DNA from: Lachnospiraceae bacterium
Lineage (GTDB): Bacteria > Bacillota > Clostridia > Lachnospirales > Lachnospiraceae
DNA: 52,386 bases
Assembly (NCBI GenBank): GCA_900772845.1
Contig: CAAGSD010000123.1
Location: 1 to 52,386, forward strand
Direction of reading: 5' to 3'
This document shows positions 8,490 through 17,228 of this stretch, piece by piece; positions within the stretch are counted from its first letter, which is position 1, and the number at the start of each line of letters is the position of its first letter. The translations under genes were made by a program, and so were the position numbers. The notes under the pieces were generated by a model. The model made no database searches. It was not told the origin of the DNA and was given only the letters and a program-made list of their open reading frames with translations.

Positions 8490-9908
8490 ATGGAAAAGAA
8501 AAACACTTGGGAAATCTATTCTTCCAAACAGTTAAAAGAGCTGGAGAAAATAAATGCGCAGTATCGTGATTTTCTGGATAATGGTAAGACAGAGAGAGAA
8601 TGTATCGATACCATTGTCAATACCATTGAGAAGTCCGGTTACCGTGAACTGGAGAGCCTGATCAAAGAGGGCGGTGCTCTGAAAACCGGAGATAAGGTAT
8701 ACAGCGTATGGATGAACAAATCCATTGCCATGTTCCAGATCGGCCGTAAGCCCATGACAGAGGGCATGAACATCCTTGGAGCCCATATCGACAGCCCCAG
8801 ACTGGATGTGAAGCAGAATCCTCTGTATGAGGATGGCGGATTCGCTTATCTGGATACCCATTATTACGGTGGTGTGAAGAAGTATCAGTGGGTGACTATT
8901 CCTCTGGCTATTCACGGAGTCATCGTAAAAAAGGACGGAACCTGCGTAGAGATCAATATCGGTGAGAATGAGGATGATCCAGTATTCTTCGTATCCGATC
9001 TGCTGATCCATCTGGCACAGGAGCAGCTGGAGAAAAAGGCAGCAAAGGTTATCGAGGGTGAAGCACTGGATATCATCGTAGGCAACAAGCCTCTGCTGAT
9101 CGATAAAAAGGATAAGAAAAAAGATGAGAAGGAAGCCGGAAAAGAAGCAGTAAAAGCAGGCGTTCTGGATATCCTGAAAGAAACCTACGATATTCATGAA
9201 GAGGATTTCGTCTCCGCAGAGCTGGAGATCGTTCCCGCAGGAAAAGCAAGAGAAGCAGGCTTTGACCGCAGCATGATACTGGCTTACGGTCAGGACGACA
9301 GAGTCTGTGCTTACACTTCCATGCAGGCGATGCTGGACAGCGATGTGACTGACCGTACCATGTGCTGTATTCTGGTAGATAAGGAAGAAATCGGTTCCGT
9401 GGGTGCTACCGGTATGCAGTCTCATTTCTTTGAAAATGCTGTGGCAGAGGTTATGAATCTGGCAGGCGAGTACAGTGAGCTGAACGTGAGAAGATGTCTG
9501 GCACACAGCTGCATGCTGTCTTCCGATGTCAGCAGTGCTTTTGATCCTGCTTATGCGTCCAGCTTCGACAAAAAGAACGTGGCATACTTAGGCAACGGCA
9601 TGGTCATCAACAAATTCACCGGAGCCAGAGGCAAGTCCGGTTCCAACGATGCCAATGCGGAGTATCTGGCACATCTGCGTCATATCTTCGATAAGGCAGA
9701 GGTGAACTTCCAGACTGCAGAGCTTGGCAGGGTAGATCTGGGCGGCGGTGGAACCATCGCATATATTCTGGCATTGTATGGCATGAACGTCATCGACAGC
9801 GGTGTGGCAGTGCTGAACATGCATGCACCCTGGGAAGCTACCAGCAAGGCTGATGTATATGAGGCATATCGCGGCTATAAAGCATTTGTGGAAGGAGCAA
9901 GCCTGTAA
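8490..9908 (+). CDS. M18 family aminopeptidase
   Basis: A 472-residue zinc aminopeptidase of the aspartyl-aminopeptidase (M18) family, acting in cytosolic peptide turnover. Metal and catalytic residues are visible in order: GAHIDSPRLDVKQNPLYED (His, Asp), GQDDRVCAY (Asp), DKEEIGSVGATG (catalytic and metal Glu), and the late LNMHAPWE (His). A lysine-rich insertion KKDKKKDEKEAGKEA near residue 210 is a local feature of this copy. The ATG follows GAGG at a good distance. Its stop codon shares one base with the queA start (TAATG), so the two are translationally coupled. Confidence 0.92.
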   Translation: MEKKNTWEIYSSKQLKELEKINAQYRDFLDNGKTERECIDTIVNTIEKSGYRELESLIKEGGALKTGDKVYSVWMNKSIAMFQIGRKPMTEGMNILGAHIDSPRLDVKQNPLYEDGGFAYLDTHYYGGVKKYQWVTIPLAIHGVIVKKDGTCVEINIGENEDDPVFFVSDLLIHLAQEQLEKKAAKVIEGEALDIIVGNKPLLIDKKDKKKDEKEAGKEAVKAGVLDILKETYDIHEEDFVSAELEIVPAGKAREAGFDRSMILAYGQDDRVCAYTSMQAMLDSDVTDRTMCCILVDKEEIGSVGATGMQSHFFENAVAEVMNLAGEYSELNVRRCLAHSCMLSSDVSSAFDPAYASSFDKKNVAYLGNGMVINKFTGARGKSGSNDANAEYLAHLRHIFDKAEVNFQTAELGRVDLGGGGTIAYILALYGMNVIDSGVAVLNMHAPWEATSKADVYEAYRGYKAFVEGASL

Positions 9909-10969
9909 TGGCAGAGACGACCGAACTGAAAAAATCAGATTTTTACTTTGATCTGCCCCAGGAGCTGATCGCACAGGATCCGTTGGAGGATCGTTCTTCC
10001 TCCAGACTGCTGGTGCTGGATAAAAATACGGGAGAGATATCTCATCACATTTTCCGGGATATTATCGGCTATCTGCATCCCGGAGACTGTCTGGTGTTAA
10101 ACAATACCAAGGTCATTCCCGCAAGACTTTTGGGAGAACGGGAAGGCACCGGCGGACATGTGGAAGTTCTTTTGCTGAAACGTAAGGAAGCTGATATCTG
10201 GGAGACACTCGTAAAACCCGGCAAGAAATGTAAGCCCGGTCAGCGTCTGACCTTCGGAGACGGCCTGCTAAAGGCGGAAGTCCTTGAGACCGTGGAAGAG
10301 GGCAACCGTCTGATCCGCTTTGAATATGAGGGTATTTTTGAAGAAGTGCTGGACAAGCTGGGTGAGATGCCCCTGCCTCCTTATATCACTCATAAACTGA
10401 AGGATAAGAACCGTTATCAGACTGTTTATGCCAAATATGAAGGCTCTGCGGCAGCACCTACGGCGGGACTGCATTTTACCCGGGAACTGCTGCAGCAGAT
10501 TGCGGATAAGGGAATTAAGATTGTTTATGTGACCCTGCATGTGGGACTGGGAACTTTTCGTCCGGTAAAGGAAGAGAACGTGCTGGAGCATCATATGCAT
10601 TCCGAGTATTATCAGGTGACGGAGGAAGCTGCGAACACCATTAATGCAACGAAGAGAAATGGTGGTCGTGTGATCTGCGTAGGTACCACCAGCTGCCGTA
10701 CCGTGGAGAGCGCTGCGGATGAACAGGGTATGGTGCAGCCGGGTTGTGACAATACCGAAATATTCATTTATCCCGGCTATCGTTTCAAGGTACTGGATGC
10801 CCTGATCACGAATTTCCATCTGCCGGAGTCCACACTGGTGATGCTGGTATCGGCACTTGCGGGAAGAGAACATATCCTGCATGCCTACGAAGAAGCAATC
10901 CGTGAAAAATACAGATTCTTCAGCTTTGGAGACGCCATGTTCATCGCTGACTTAAAAGGAGAAAAATAA
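9908..10969 (+). CDS. queA: S-adenosylmethionine:tRNA ribosyltransferase-isomerase
   Basis: QueA moves the ribosyl group of S-adenosylmethionine onto 7-aminomethyl-7-deazaguanine in tRNA to form epoxyqueuosine, the penultimate step of queuosine synthesis. The 353 residues span the usual length. Family segments include FYFDLPQELIAQDPLEDRSSSRL at the N terminus (residue order only), LNNTKVIPARL, AAPTAGLHFT, HVGLGTFRPV, and the C-terminal YRFFSFGDAMFI. Start and stop overlap neighbouring genes by one base each, placing it in a tight M18-queA-PilZ-VanZ transcription unit. No other queuosine gene is in the window. Confidence 0.97.
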   Translation: MAETTELKKSDFYFDLPQELIAQDPLEDRSSSRLLVLDKNTGEISHHIFRDIIGYLHPGDCLVLNNTKVIPARLLGEREGTGGHVEVLLLKRKEADIWETLVKPGKKCKPGQRLTFGDGLLKAEVLETVEEGNRLIRFEYEGIFEEVLDKLGEMPLPPYITHKLKDKNRYQTVYAKYEGSAAAPTAGLHFTRELLQQIADKGIKIVYVTLHVGLGTFRPVKEENVLEHHMHSEYYQVTEEAANTINATKRNGGRVICVGTTSCRTVESAADEQGMVQPGCDNTEIFIYPGYRFKVLDALITNFHLPESTLVMLVSALAGREHILHAYEEAIREKYRFFSFGDAMFIADLKGEK

Positions 10970-11307
10970 TGGAAGAAAGAAGACGAAGCAAGCGTACAGA
11001 AATGAATTCCACCCTGATGGTAAAGCGCCTGGACCAGGGAGATATGCAGGAAGTCAGCATTGACATCGTAGATGTATCTCCCAACGGAGTGGGCTTTTTG
11101 TGCAAGGAAGTGTTAAGTATCGGTGCGGTGTATGAATCGAAGCTGAGGATTTGGACGCATGAAGTGCTGCATGCTTTCTTACAGATCGTCCGGATCGAGA
11201 TGAAGGGAGATACCTATGCCTACGGTGCGGTGTTTATCGGCATGTCAGAAAGTGATGCGGCAAGAATCCGGGTATATCAGACTATCAATGACGATGAAAA
11301 AGAATAA
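10969..11307 (+). CDS. PilZ domain protein
   Basis: A 112-residue stand-alone PilZ domain, a small cytosolic receptor for cyclic di-GMP. Both ligand-binding motifs are present: the N-terminal arginine motif RRRSKR at residues 4-9, and DVSPNGVGF (the DxSxxG motif) around 37-45. The rest is a short beta-barrel. The start overlaps the queA stop (TAATG), and the VanZ-like gene begins inside this frame. Which process it controls is unknown; neither a diguanylate cyclase nor a motility gene is nearby. Confidence 0.85.
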   Translation: MEERRRSKRTEMNSTLMVKRLDQGDMQEVSIDIVDVSPNGVGFLCKEVLSIGAVYESKLRIWTHEVLHAFLQIVRIEMKGDTYAYGAVFIGMSESDAARIRVYQTINDDEKE

Positions 11308-11788
11308 GTGCAAAATAGCAGTCAGCATCGTGGCTGCTATTTTACTTGTATTGTTATATCTGCTCATTTTTGCTTTTTCCGGACAGGACGGTGAGGAATC
11401 CGGCTCATTAAGCTCCATGATCTCAGAAAAGTGTGTAGAATTATTGAATGCCATTTCCGGCAAACACTGGACACAGACGGTGATGGAGAGCATGGCGGCT
11501 TATTTCGAACATCCTATCCGGAAACTGGCACATTTTTCCGAGTATACCTGTATGGGGCTCCTGCTGTACGGTGTATGGCGTCCCTGGAAAGAGCGGGACA
11601 GGAAACTGTATCTACTGATCGTATGCTGGGTGTTTGTCTCCGCCGGAGCGGATGAATTCCACCAGCTGTTCATTCCGGGGCGCTATGGGTGCTTTGCCGA
11701 TGTGGTGCTGGATACCTGCGGCGGTGCGTTTGGATTGCTCGTATGTGTCTGTGTGGAACAACTGGTGCGGCGAATGGAACAGAAGTAG
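11294..11788 (+). CDS. VanZ-like family membrane protein
   Basis: A 164-residue membrane protein with an N-terminal hydrophobic segment and the VanZ core: RKLAHFSEYTCMGLLLYG, then DEFHQLFIPGRYGCFADVVLDTCGG, then a final hydrophobic helix. VanZ-like proteins are membrane proteins of poorly known function; VanZ itself confers low-level teicoplanin resistance. ATG at 11294 is preferred, with ATG 11288 an alternative. Both lie inside the end of the PilZ gene, so translation is coupled and no separate ribosome-binding site is needed. It is the last gene of the unit before a strong terminator. Confidence 0.82.
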   Translation: MKKNKCKIAVSIVAAILLVLLYLLIFAFSGQDGEESGSLSSMISEKCVELLNAISGKHWTQTVMESMAAYFEHPIRKLAHFSEYTCMGLLLYGVWRPWKERDRKLYLLIVCWVFVSAGADEFHQLFIPGRYGCFADVVLDTCGGAFGLLVCVCVEQLVRRMEQK

Positions 11789-11798
11789 AAAGATAAAG

Positions 11799-11868
11799 AA
11801 AAAGAGATCACTTTGTAGGGCAATGTCATTAAGTTAAGATGACATTGCTTTGTAGGGGATCTCTTTTT
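11799..11868. terminator. Bidirectional terminator between VanZ-like gene and tyrA
   Basis: Two nested perfect stems are present: AAAAAGAGATC 11799-11809 with GATCTCTTTTT 11858-11868, and inside it GCAATGTCAT 11820-11829 with ATGACATTGC 11839-11848. A-rich and T-rich ends make it work on both strands, as expected between convergent genes. The 10-mer CTTTGTAGGG occurs on both sides of the inner stem (11811-11820 and 11848-11857). Confidence 0.88.
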
Positions 11869-11894
11869 GTGTATACGATGAGCCCAGATTTGTG
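11866..11894 (-). repeat. Shared 3' motif, copy 1 (after tyrA)
   Basis: On the + strand this reads TTTGTGTATACGATGAGCC followed directly by CAGATTTGTG. It lies 3 bases beyond the tyrA stop and runs into the terminator. A near-identical copy follows another minus-strand gene at 34278-34311. Confidence 0.6.
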
Positions 11895-11897
11895 TTT

Positions 11898-12998
11898 CTA
11901 GTTCTTGTCGTGTAGGCTGTAGCCCTTTTCCCGAAGGATTTTTGTGGATTTTTCGATAGCCTCTTCCTGATAGAACTCAATGCGGAGCACACCGCCTTCA
12001 TATTCTCTGTTATGAACAATGCCGATGTTCTTGATGCTGATATTTTTCAGAGCCAGGATCGTAGCCACAGCGGCAATCTCACCGGGCTCATCGGCAATGT
12101 CAATGGTAATGGCGTAGGAGCTCTTTAAAGGGCCGCTGGCGGTATTGATGAAGGAATCTCTGTAGATTCTGGCGCTGTCGAACAGCTCATACAGGTCATC
12201 ACCGCTTTTGGCATTTAGTTCCTGCTGGATGCCCTGCAGTGACGCAATATAGGAGGACAGAAGCGTCGAGATATTTTCCGTATTCGTCAGACAGATCTGC
12301 TGCCATACCGCAGCGGAAGAAGAGGCAATTCTGGTAATATCCTTGAAACCTCCGGCGGCGATCATCTTCATCAGTCCGTCTGCGGAATCCTTGTCTCTGA
12401 CCAGATTTACCAAAGAAGCTGCGATGATATGGGGCAGGTGACTGACGGCAGCGGTGATATAATCGTGCTGTGCAGGATCCAGGATCAGGGGAATGGCTCC
12501 CAACTGCTGCACCAGATTTTTGTAATCCGTAACTTTATTTTCCGGAACGGCATCTGTAGGTGTGAGAATATAGTAAGCATTTTCCAAAAGCACGGCTTTG
12601 GAATTGATAAAGCCTACACGGTCGCTGCCCGCCATGGGATGTCCACCAATGAACTGTCCTTCCAGACCGTTTTTTTTGATTTCCCTGTGAATCTCGCTTT
12701 TGACACTGCCCACATCGGTGAGGAGGGTCTTCGGAGAGAGAATCTTCTTTACTGCTGAGAGGTTCTCGTCATTTTTCTGCACCGGGGCACAGAGGAAGAG
12801 ATAGTCACAGGCGGAAAAGGAAGCATCGATACCGGTGGTGACAACATTGACCACACCACACCGGGAAGCCTCCCGCAGATTGTCTTCGTTAATATCGTAT
12901 GCAATGATCTGAGACTGGGGGAGATTCTGGCGAACTGCCCGGGCGATGGAACCACCGATCAGGCCCAGACCGATAAAACCAAAGGTAAGAGTACTCAT
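11898..12998 (-). CDS. tyrA: Prephenate dehydrogenase with C-terminal ACT domain
   Basis: This cytosolic enzyme oxidatively decarboxylates prephenate to 4-hydroxyphenylpyruvate with NAD, the committed step to tyrosine. At 366 residues it has a Rossmann motif GFIGLGLIGGSIA at the N terminus, the GGHPMAGSD active-site segment, and a C-terminal ACT domain beginning near YAITIDIADEPGEIAAV. An ACT domain suggests feedback control by tyrosine. The start at 12998 is chosen because GAGGAAAC precedes it and the Rossmann motif then begins at about residue 6. An in-frame ATG 25 codons upstream has no supporting site. It is transcribed alone, against its neighbours. Confidence 0.93.
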   Translation of the reverse strand: MSTLTFGFIGLGLIGGSIARAVRQNLPQSQIIAYDINEDNLREASRCGVVNVVTTGIDASFSACDYLFLCAPVQKNDENLSAVKKILSPKTLLTDVGSVKSEIHREIKKNGLEGQFIGGHPMAGSDRVGFINSKAVLLENAYYILTPTDAVPENKVTDYKNLVQQLGAIPLILDPAQHDYITAAVSHLPHIIAASLVNLVRDKDSADGLMKMIAAGGFKDITRIASSSAAVWQQICLTNTENISTLLSSYIASLQGIQQELNAKSGDDLYELFDSARIYRDSFINTASGPLKSSYAITIDIADEPGEIAAVATILALKNISIKNIGIVHNREYEGGVLRIEFYQEEAIEKSTKILREKGYSLHDKN

Positions 12999-13255
12999 AT
13001 ATGTTTCCTCGATTCTGTTATTTGCTGCAAATAAATAGTATGGAAAGCCGGAAAATGTCCGGCTGCCCTTCAAACACTATAGCAAATTAACGTGCGAAAA
13101 TCAAGAGAGGGTATACTCTTTTCTGATATTTTCAGATTTGCTTGCAAGTGTAATTGAAATATGGCAAGATGTAACTATTCATGAATATGCAGAAATTATG
13201 GGAAGCCGATCTTACGTTTGTGAGTCGGTTTCGGAAAATCAGGAGGACTCTGTTT

Positions 13256-14101
13256 ATGCATTCACCATTGGAAATTGCAAGAAACTATATTGAAGTCGGA
13301 ATCCATAAAGTAAATCTGTCAATCTTCAAGACGATCTTACTGGGATTTTTCGCCGGTATGTTTATCGGCTTTGCTGGGATCGCATCTACCACGGCATCCA
13401 GTACTATTGGTATCGCATCGGTGGCAAAGCTGGTGGGGGCGGCAGTGTTCCCGGCCGGCATGGCCATGGTGCTGGTAGCCGGCAGTGAGCTTTTTACCGG
13501 TAATAATCTGATCATTCTGGCAGTGCTGGAGAAGAAGACCAGTGTCTTTAAAATGTTAAAGAATTGGCTGTTTGTTTATATCGGTAATTTTATCGGTGCA
13601 GCTTTTGTGGCAGTACTTGTGGTAGTGGGACGGACGCCGGATCTTTTCGGAGAGCAGCTGGCACAGGCAATCGTAAATGCTGCGACAGCCCGGACGAACT
13701 TAAGCGTGGGAGAGGCCTTTGTGCGAGGCATCCTGTGCAATATTCTGGTGTGTATTGCGGTATGGATGTCCTTTGCAGCGAAGCGGGTCTCCGGCAAGCT
13801 TCTGACCAGTTACTGGCCTGTCATGCTGTTTGTATTATGCGGTTTTGAGCACAGTGTTGCAGATATGTATTTTGGGGTGTGCGGTCTGTTGACCGCACAG
13901 GTCTATGGAATTACGGCAGAGGGCCTGACCTGGTTTAACTTCCTCATAAAAGCCCTGCTGCCTATCACTCTGGGCAATATCGTAGGCGGTGCCGGCATCG
14001 TGGGATGCGGTTACTGGCTGGCATATCTGCACAGAACTCCTTATTCTGTGGAAACGACTGCTGCCGAGCAGGAAGAGATCGATATTGCGGAGGAATACTG
14101 A
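13256..14101 (+). CDS. Formate/nitrite transporter family protein
   Basis: A 281-residue pentameric channel of the FNT family (FocA/NirC type) moving formate, nitrite or a similar small anion across the membrane. Six hydrophobic segments are visible. The family signatures AGMFIGFAG and GSELFTGNN (the latter in the omega-loop region) are present, followed by RGILCNILVCIAVWMS and FEHSVADMYF. ATG at 13256 is chosen for the strong AGGAGG about 8 bases upstream and because it starts at HSPLEIA, the usual FNT N terminus; an in-frame ATG at 13181 is less likely. Formate export would suit a fermentative anaerobe. No pyruvate formate-lyase or nitrite reductase is adjacent, so the substrate is undecided. 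Confidence 0.9.
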   Translation: MHSPLEIARNYIEVGIHKVNLSIFKTILLGFFAGMFIGFAGIASTTASSTIGIASVAKLVGAAVFPAGMAMVLVAGSELFTGNNLIILAVLEKKTSVFKMLKNWLFVYIGNFIGAAFVAVLVVVGRTPDLFGEQLAQAIVNAATARTNLSVGEAFVRGILCNILVCIAVWMSFAAKRVSGKLLTSYWPVMLFVLCGFEHSVADMYFGVCGLLTAQVYGITAEGLTWFNFLIKALLPITLGNIVGGAGIVGCGYWLAYLHRTPYSVETTAAEQEEIDIAEEY

Positions 14102-14150
14102 TCTACAGTAAGGATTCCGGAAAAGAATTTGCAAAACACAGTGCTGCGAT

Positions 14151-14201
14151 ACGGAGCGGAAAGTCCCCGGTCTATAGAGGATGCTTTCGCTCCGTTTTTT
14201 T
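14151..14201 (+). terminator. Terminator after the FNT gene
   Basis: ACGGAGCG 14151-14158 pairs with CGCTCCGT 14188-14195, extended inward by AAAG/CTTT after a bulge, and is followed by a T-run. Confidence 0.85.
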
Positions 14202-14307
14202 ATATGGCCATTTGTCCCGGAGAAAAGTAATAACTGCGGCTGCGTTGGCTGCATGAAAAATGCGGAAACGGCATATACATGTAACAGCAATTGCAGGAGG
14301 TAGCCTT

Positions 14308-15789
14308 ATGGACTATGCTGTGAATACATACGATCTGTATCGGGATATACAACAAAGGACGGGAGGAGAGATCTACATAGGGGTACTGGGTCCGGTGAGA
14401 ACCGGAAAGTCCACGTTCATCAAACGGTTTATGGATGAAATGGTGCTGCCTTACATGGAAGATGAAAATGCCAGAATGCGGGCACAGGATGAACTTCCCC
14501 AAAGTGCGGGCGGTAAGACCATCACCACCACGGAACCGAAGTTTATTCCCAACGAAGCAGCCAAGGTGAAACTAAATGATGATATCGAGGTATCGGTGCG
14601 TCTGATCGACTGTGTCGGCTACATGATCGACGGGGCGGCGGGACACATGGAGGAAGATGTGGAACGTATGGTGAAGACGCCCTGGTCGGAGGAAGAGATC
14701 CCGTTTACCCAGGCAGCGGAGATCGGTACGGACAAAGTCATGAAAGATCATTCTACCATCGGTCTGGTGATCACCACGGACGGAAGTATCGGAGAGCTTC
14801 CCAGAAGTAATTATCTGGGGGCGGAGGAGAAGACGATCCTGGCACTGAAAAAGTCGGGAAAGCCCTTTCTGGTGCTGGTAAACAGCCAGAAGCCGTATTC
14901 CGAGGAGACCAGGCAGGTGGTGGAAGAAATCGGGAAAAAATATGATGTGGCTGTGATGCCGGTGAATTGTGAACAACTGCGAAAAGAAGACATCAACCGT
15001 ATTCTGGAGAAAATTTTGTACGAATTTCCTCTGACGGCGGTGGAATTCTATTTTCCCAAATGGATGGATATGCTCCCTGCAGAGCATGCGGTAAAGCAGG
15101 ATCTGGTCAGGCAGATCTGCGAATTGATGAATGCCTATGACAGAATCCGGGATGTAGTGGAGCATCCGGTGGAATTACAGGGAGAGTATATCCGGAACTG
15201 TAAGATGGAACCTGTGCAGCTGTGGAACGGCATTGTTCCGGTACAAGTGGGGATCGATGACAGATATTATTACGAAATGTTGTCCGAAATGCTGGGAGAA
15301 GAGGTAGAGGACGAATACCGGTTACTGAGCAAATTAAAAGAACTGGCGGAGATGAAAAAAGAATATACGAAGGTGCAGGATGCCCTGTCTATGGTGAAGA
15401 TCAAAGGCTACGGCGTGGTGACCCCGGACAGAGAGGATATTACGCTGGAGAAACCGGAGCTGATCCATCACGGCAATAAGTTTGGCGTCAAGATCAAAGC
15501 AAGCAGTCCTTCCATACATATGATACGGGCAAATATCGAGACGGAGATCGCCCCTATCGTGGGAACTGAACAGCAGGCGCAGGATCTGATCCAGTTTATT
15601 GATCAGGCGGAGGCGGAGCATGGTATCTGGGAGACCAATATCTTCGGCAAGACTGTAGAACAGCTGGTGGATGATGGTATCACCACAAAAGTGGCTTCCA
15701 TTGGAGAAGAGAGTCAGTTAAAGCTGCAGGACACTATGCAGAAGATCGTAAACGACAGCAATGGAGGCATGGTTTGTATTATCATTTAA
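14308..15789 (+). CDS. spoIVA: Stage IV sporulation protein A (spore coat morphogenetic ATPase)
   Basis: SpoIVA hydrolyses ATP and polymerises on the forespore surface as the basement layer for coat assembly. With the start at 14308 the protein is 493 residues, almost exactly the Bacillus length (492). The N-terminal P-loop GPVRTGKST at residues 28-36 belongs to the TRAFAC-related domain, and KTITTTEPKFIPNEA follows. The C terminus ends in the hydrophobic GGMVCIII typical of SpoIVA. AGGAGG 8 bases upstream fixes the start; a frame extending 16 codons further has no such site. Mother-cell sigma-E control is expected from the family, but no convincing sigma-E promoter was found. Confidence 0.97.
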   Translation: MDYAVNTYDLYRDIQQRTGGEIYIGVLGPVRTGKSTFIKRFMDEMVLPYMEDENARMRAQDELPQSAGGKTITTTEPKFIPNEAAKVKLNDDIEVSVRLIDCVGYMIDGAAGHMEEDVERMVKTPWSEEEIPFTQAAEIGTDKVMKDHSTIGLVITTDGSIGELPRSNYLGAEEKTILALKKSGKPFLVLVNSQKPYSEETRQVVEEIGKKYDVAVMPVNCEQLRKEDINRILEKILYEFPLTAVEFYFPKWMDMLPAEHAVKQDLVRQICELMNAYDRIRDVVEHPVELQGEYIRNCKMEPVQLWNGIVPVQVGIDDRYYYEMLSEMLGEEVEDEYRLLSKLKELAEMKKEYTKVQDALSMVKIKGYGVVTPDREDITLEKPELIHHGNKFGVKIKASSPSIHMIRANIETEIAPIVGTEQQAQDLIQFIDQAEAEHGIWETNIFGKTVEQLVDDGITTKVASIGEESQLKLQDTMQKIVNDSNGGMVCIII

Positions 15790-15844
15790 CAGTTCAGACA
15801 TCATCTGCATATCAGACAAATCATGCTTGCATGAATTGTTTCCA

Positions 15845-15873
15845 TTGCTTTTTCCCCTTTCATTTTGTATAAT
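15845..15873 (+). promoter_or_regulatory. Promoter of the nucleoside-salvage operon
   Basis: TTGCTT at 15845-15850 and a perfect TATAAT at 15868-15873 are separated by 17 bp, about 90 bp upstream of the purine nucleoside phosphorylase gene. No purine-riboswitch fold was recognised in the leader. Confidence 0.62.
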
Positions 15874-15961
15874 ACCTTTGTTGACTTTGCTTTATTTTTC
15901 TGAAAAACAGGAGACACATTTGCTATATTGCATGAAAATACAGTAAAAACGGAGGACATAG

Positions 15962-16786
15962 ATGAATCAGGTATATGCAAAATTACAGAACTGTTATGAA
16001 TGTGTGAGAAAAAAGACGGATTTTGTACCTAAGGCAGCAATCGTTTTAGGATCGGGCCTGGGCGATTATGCGGAGCAGATCCGTGTGGTGACGGAGATCC
16101 CTTATGCGGAGATTGAGGGATTTCCTGTCTCCACCGTACCAGGACATGCCGGGAAGTTTATCTTTGGTTATCTCGATGAGATCCCGGTAGTCTGCATGAA
16201 GGGAAGAGTGCATTACTACGAAGGTTATGATGTGACGGACGTGGTACTGCCTACGAGACTGATGAAGCTGTTGGGGGCTGAAATCCTGTTTCTGACCAAT
16301 GCGGCAGGCGGAGTGAATACATCTTTCCATGCCGGTGACCTGATGCTGATCAGAGATCATATTTCCGTGTTTGCGCCCAATCCGCTGATCGGTGCCAACA
16401 TCGACGAGCTGGGACTGCGTTTTCCGGATATGAGCCATGTCTATGACAAGGATTTACAGCAGATCATCCGTGAGACTGCAAAGGAGAACGACATCTATTT
16501 ACAGGAGGGTATTTATACCCAGCTGACCGGACCTTCTTTCGAATCTCCGGCAGAGATACGTATGCTTCGTTCTCTTGGCTGCGATGCGGTGGGCATGAGT
16601 ACGGTGGTGGAAGCAATTGCGGCCAATCATATGGGCATGCGGATCTGCGGCATTTCCTGTATCAGTAATCTGGCTGCAGGAATGACAGATCAGCCGCTGA
16701 ATCATGAGGAAGTACAGGAGGCTGCGGATATGGCGGCACCCAGATTTAAGAAGCTGGTAACTGAATCCGTGAAGAAATTTGTCTAG
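15962..16786 (+). CDS. punA: Purine-nucleoside phosphorylase (trimeric type)
   Basis: This enzyme phosphorolyses inosine, guanosine and their deoxy forms to free base and (deoxy)ribose 1-phosphate. The 274 residues are the length of the trimeric, mammalian-like class rather than hexameric DeoD. Motifs include VLGSGLG (phosphate binding), GRVHYYEGY, LTNAAGGV, QLTGPSFESPAEIRM, the GMSTVVEAIAA active-site segment, and CISNLAAG. The Asn of SNLAAG indicates specificity for 6-oxopurines. It starts after GGAGG at 15951-15955. It heads an operon with cytidine deaminase, a deaminase and a purine permease, a coherent salvage unit. Confidence 0.95.
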   Translation: MNQVYAKLQNCYECVRKKTDFVPKAAIVLGSGLGDYAEQIRVVTEIPYAEIEGFPVSTVPGHAGKFIFGYLDEIPVVCMKGRVHYYEGYDVTDVVLPTRLMKLLGAEILFLTNAAGGVNTSFHAGDLMLIRDHISVFAPNPLIGANIDELGLRFPDMSHVYDKDLQQIIRETAKENDIYLQEGIYTQLTGPSFESPAEIRMLRSLGCDAVGMSTVVEAIAANHMGMRICGISCISNLAAGMTDQPLNHEEVQEAADMAAPRFKKLVTESVKKFV

Positions 16787-16805
16787 ACAGAAAAAGGAGA
16801 TACGG

Positions 16806-17228
16806 ATGATCCAGGAAACGGAAGAAAAATTGCTGATCCGGCAGGCACTGGAAGCCAGAAAACTGGCATATGCTCCCTATTCCGGTTATACGGTGGGAGC
16901 GGCACTGTTGACCGCAGGAGGATACAGATATCTTGGTGGCAATATTGAAAATGCTTCCTACGGAGCCACCAACTGTGCAGAGCGAACCGCATTTTTTAAG
17001 GCAGTCAGTGAGGGAGAGCGGGAATTCGCTGCGATTGCCATTGCCGGCGGCAAGGCTTTAGAGGCGCCTGTGGACTATGCGTATCCCTGTGGGATCTGCA
17101 GGCAGGTGATGCAGGAATTCTGCAAGGATGATTTTGTGATCTATGTGGTAAAAAGTGAACAGGAGTATCGAAGCTATACCTTAAAAGAACTACTTCCCTT
17201 TGGATTTGGAGGAGATGCGATCAGATGA
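16806..17228 (+). CDS. cdd: Cytidine deaminase
   Basis: The enzyme converts cytidine and deoxycytidine to uridine and deoxyuridine. The 140-residue size fits the small tetrameric class. The zinc site is complete: NCAERTAFF supplies Cys and the catalytic Glu, and PCGICRQVMQEF supplies the other two Cys. Substrate contact comes from the segment GGNIENASYG. ATG at 16806 is chosen because AAAGGAGA lies 5 bases before it; a TTG nine codons earlier would overlap the punA stop and lacks such a site. The stop overlaps the next start as ATGA, so translation is coupled. Confidence 0.96.
   Translation: MIQETEEKLLIRQALEARKLAYAPYSGYTVGAALLTAGGYRYLGGNIENASYGATNCAERTAFFKAVSEGEREFAAIAIAGGKALEAPVDYAYPCGICRQVMQEFCKDDFVIYVVKSEQEYRSYTLKELLPFGFGGDAIR

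Noticed and set aside
14221..14307. Sigma-E promoter for spoIVA (CATATACAT at 14272-14280)
   Set aside because: The -10 match is imperfect and no -35 was found at correct spacing, so only family knowledge would support it.
15790..15961. Purine riboswitch before the salvage operon
   Set aside because: No three-way junction with the conserved loop sequences was found; only a promoter is supported.
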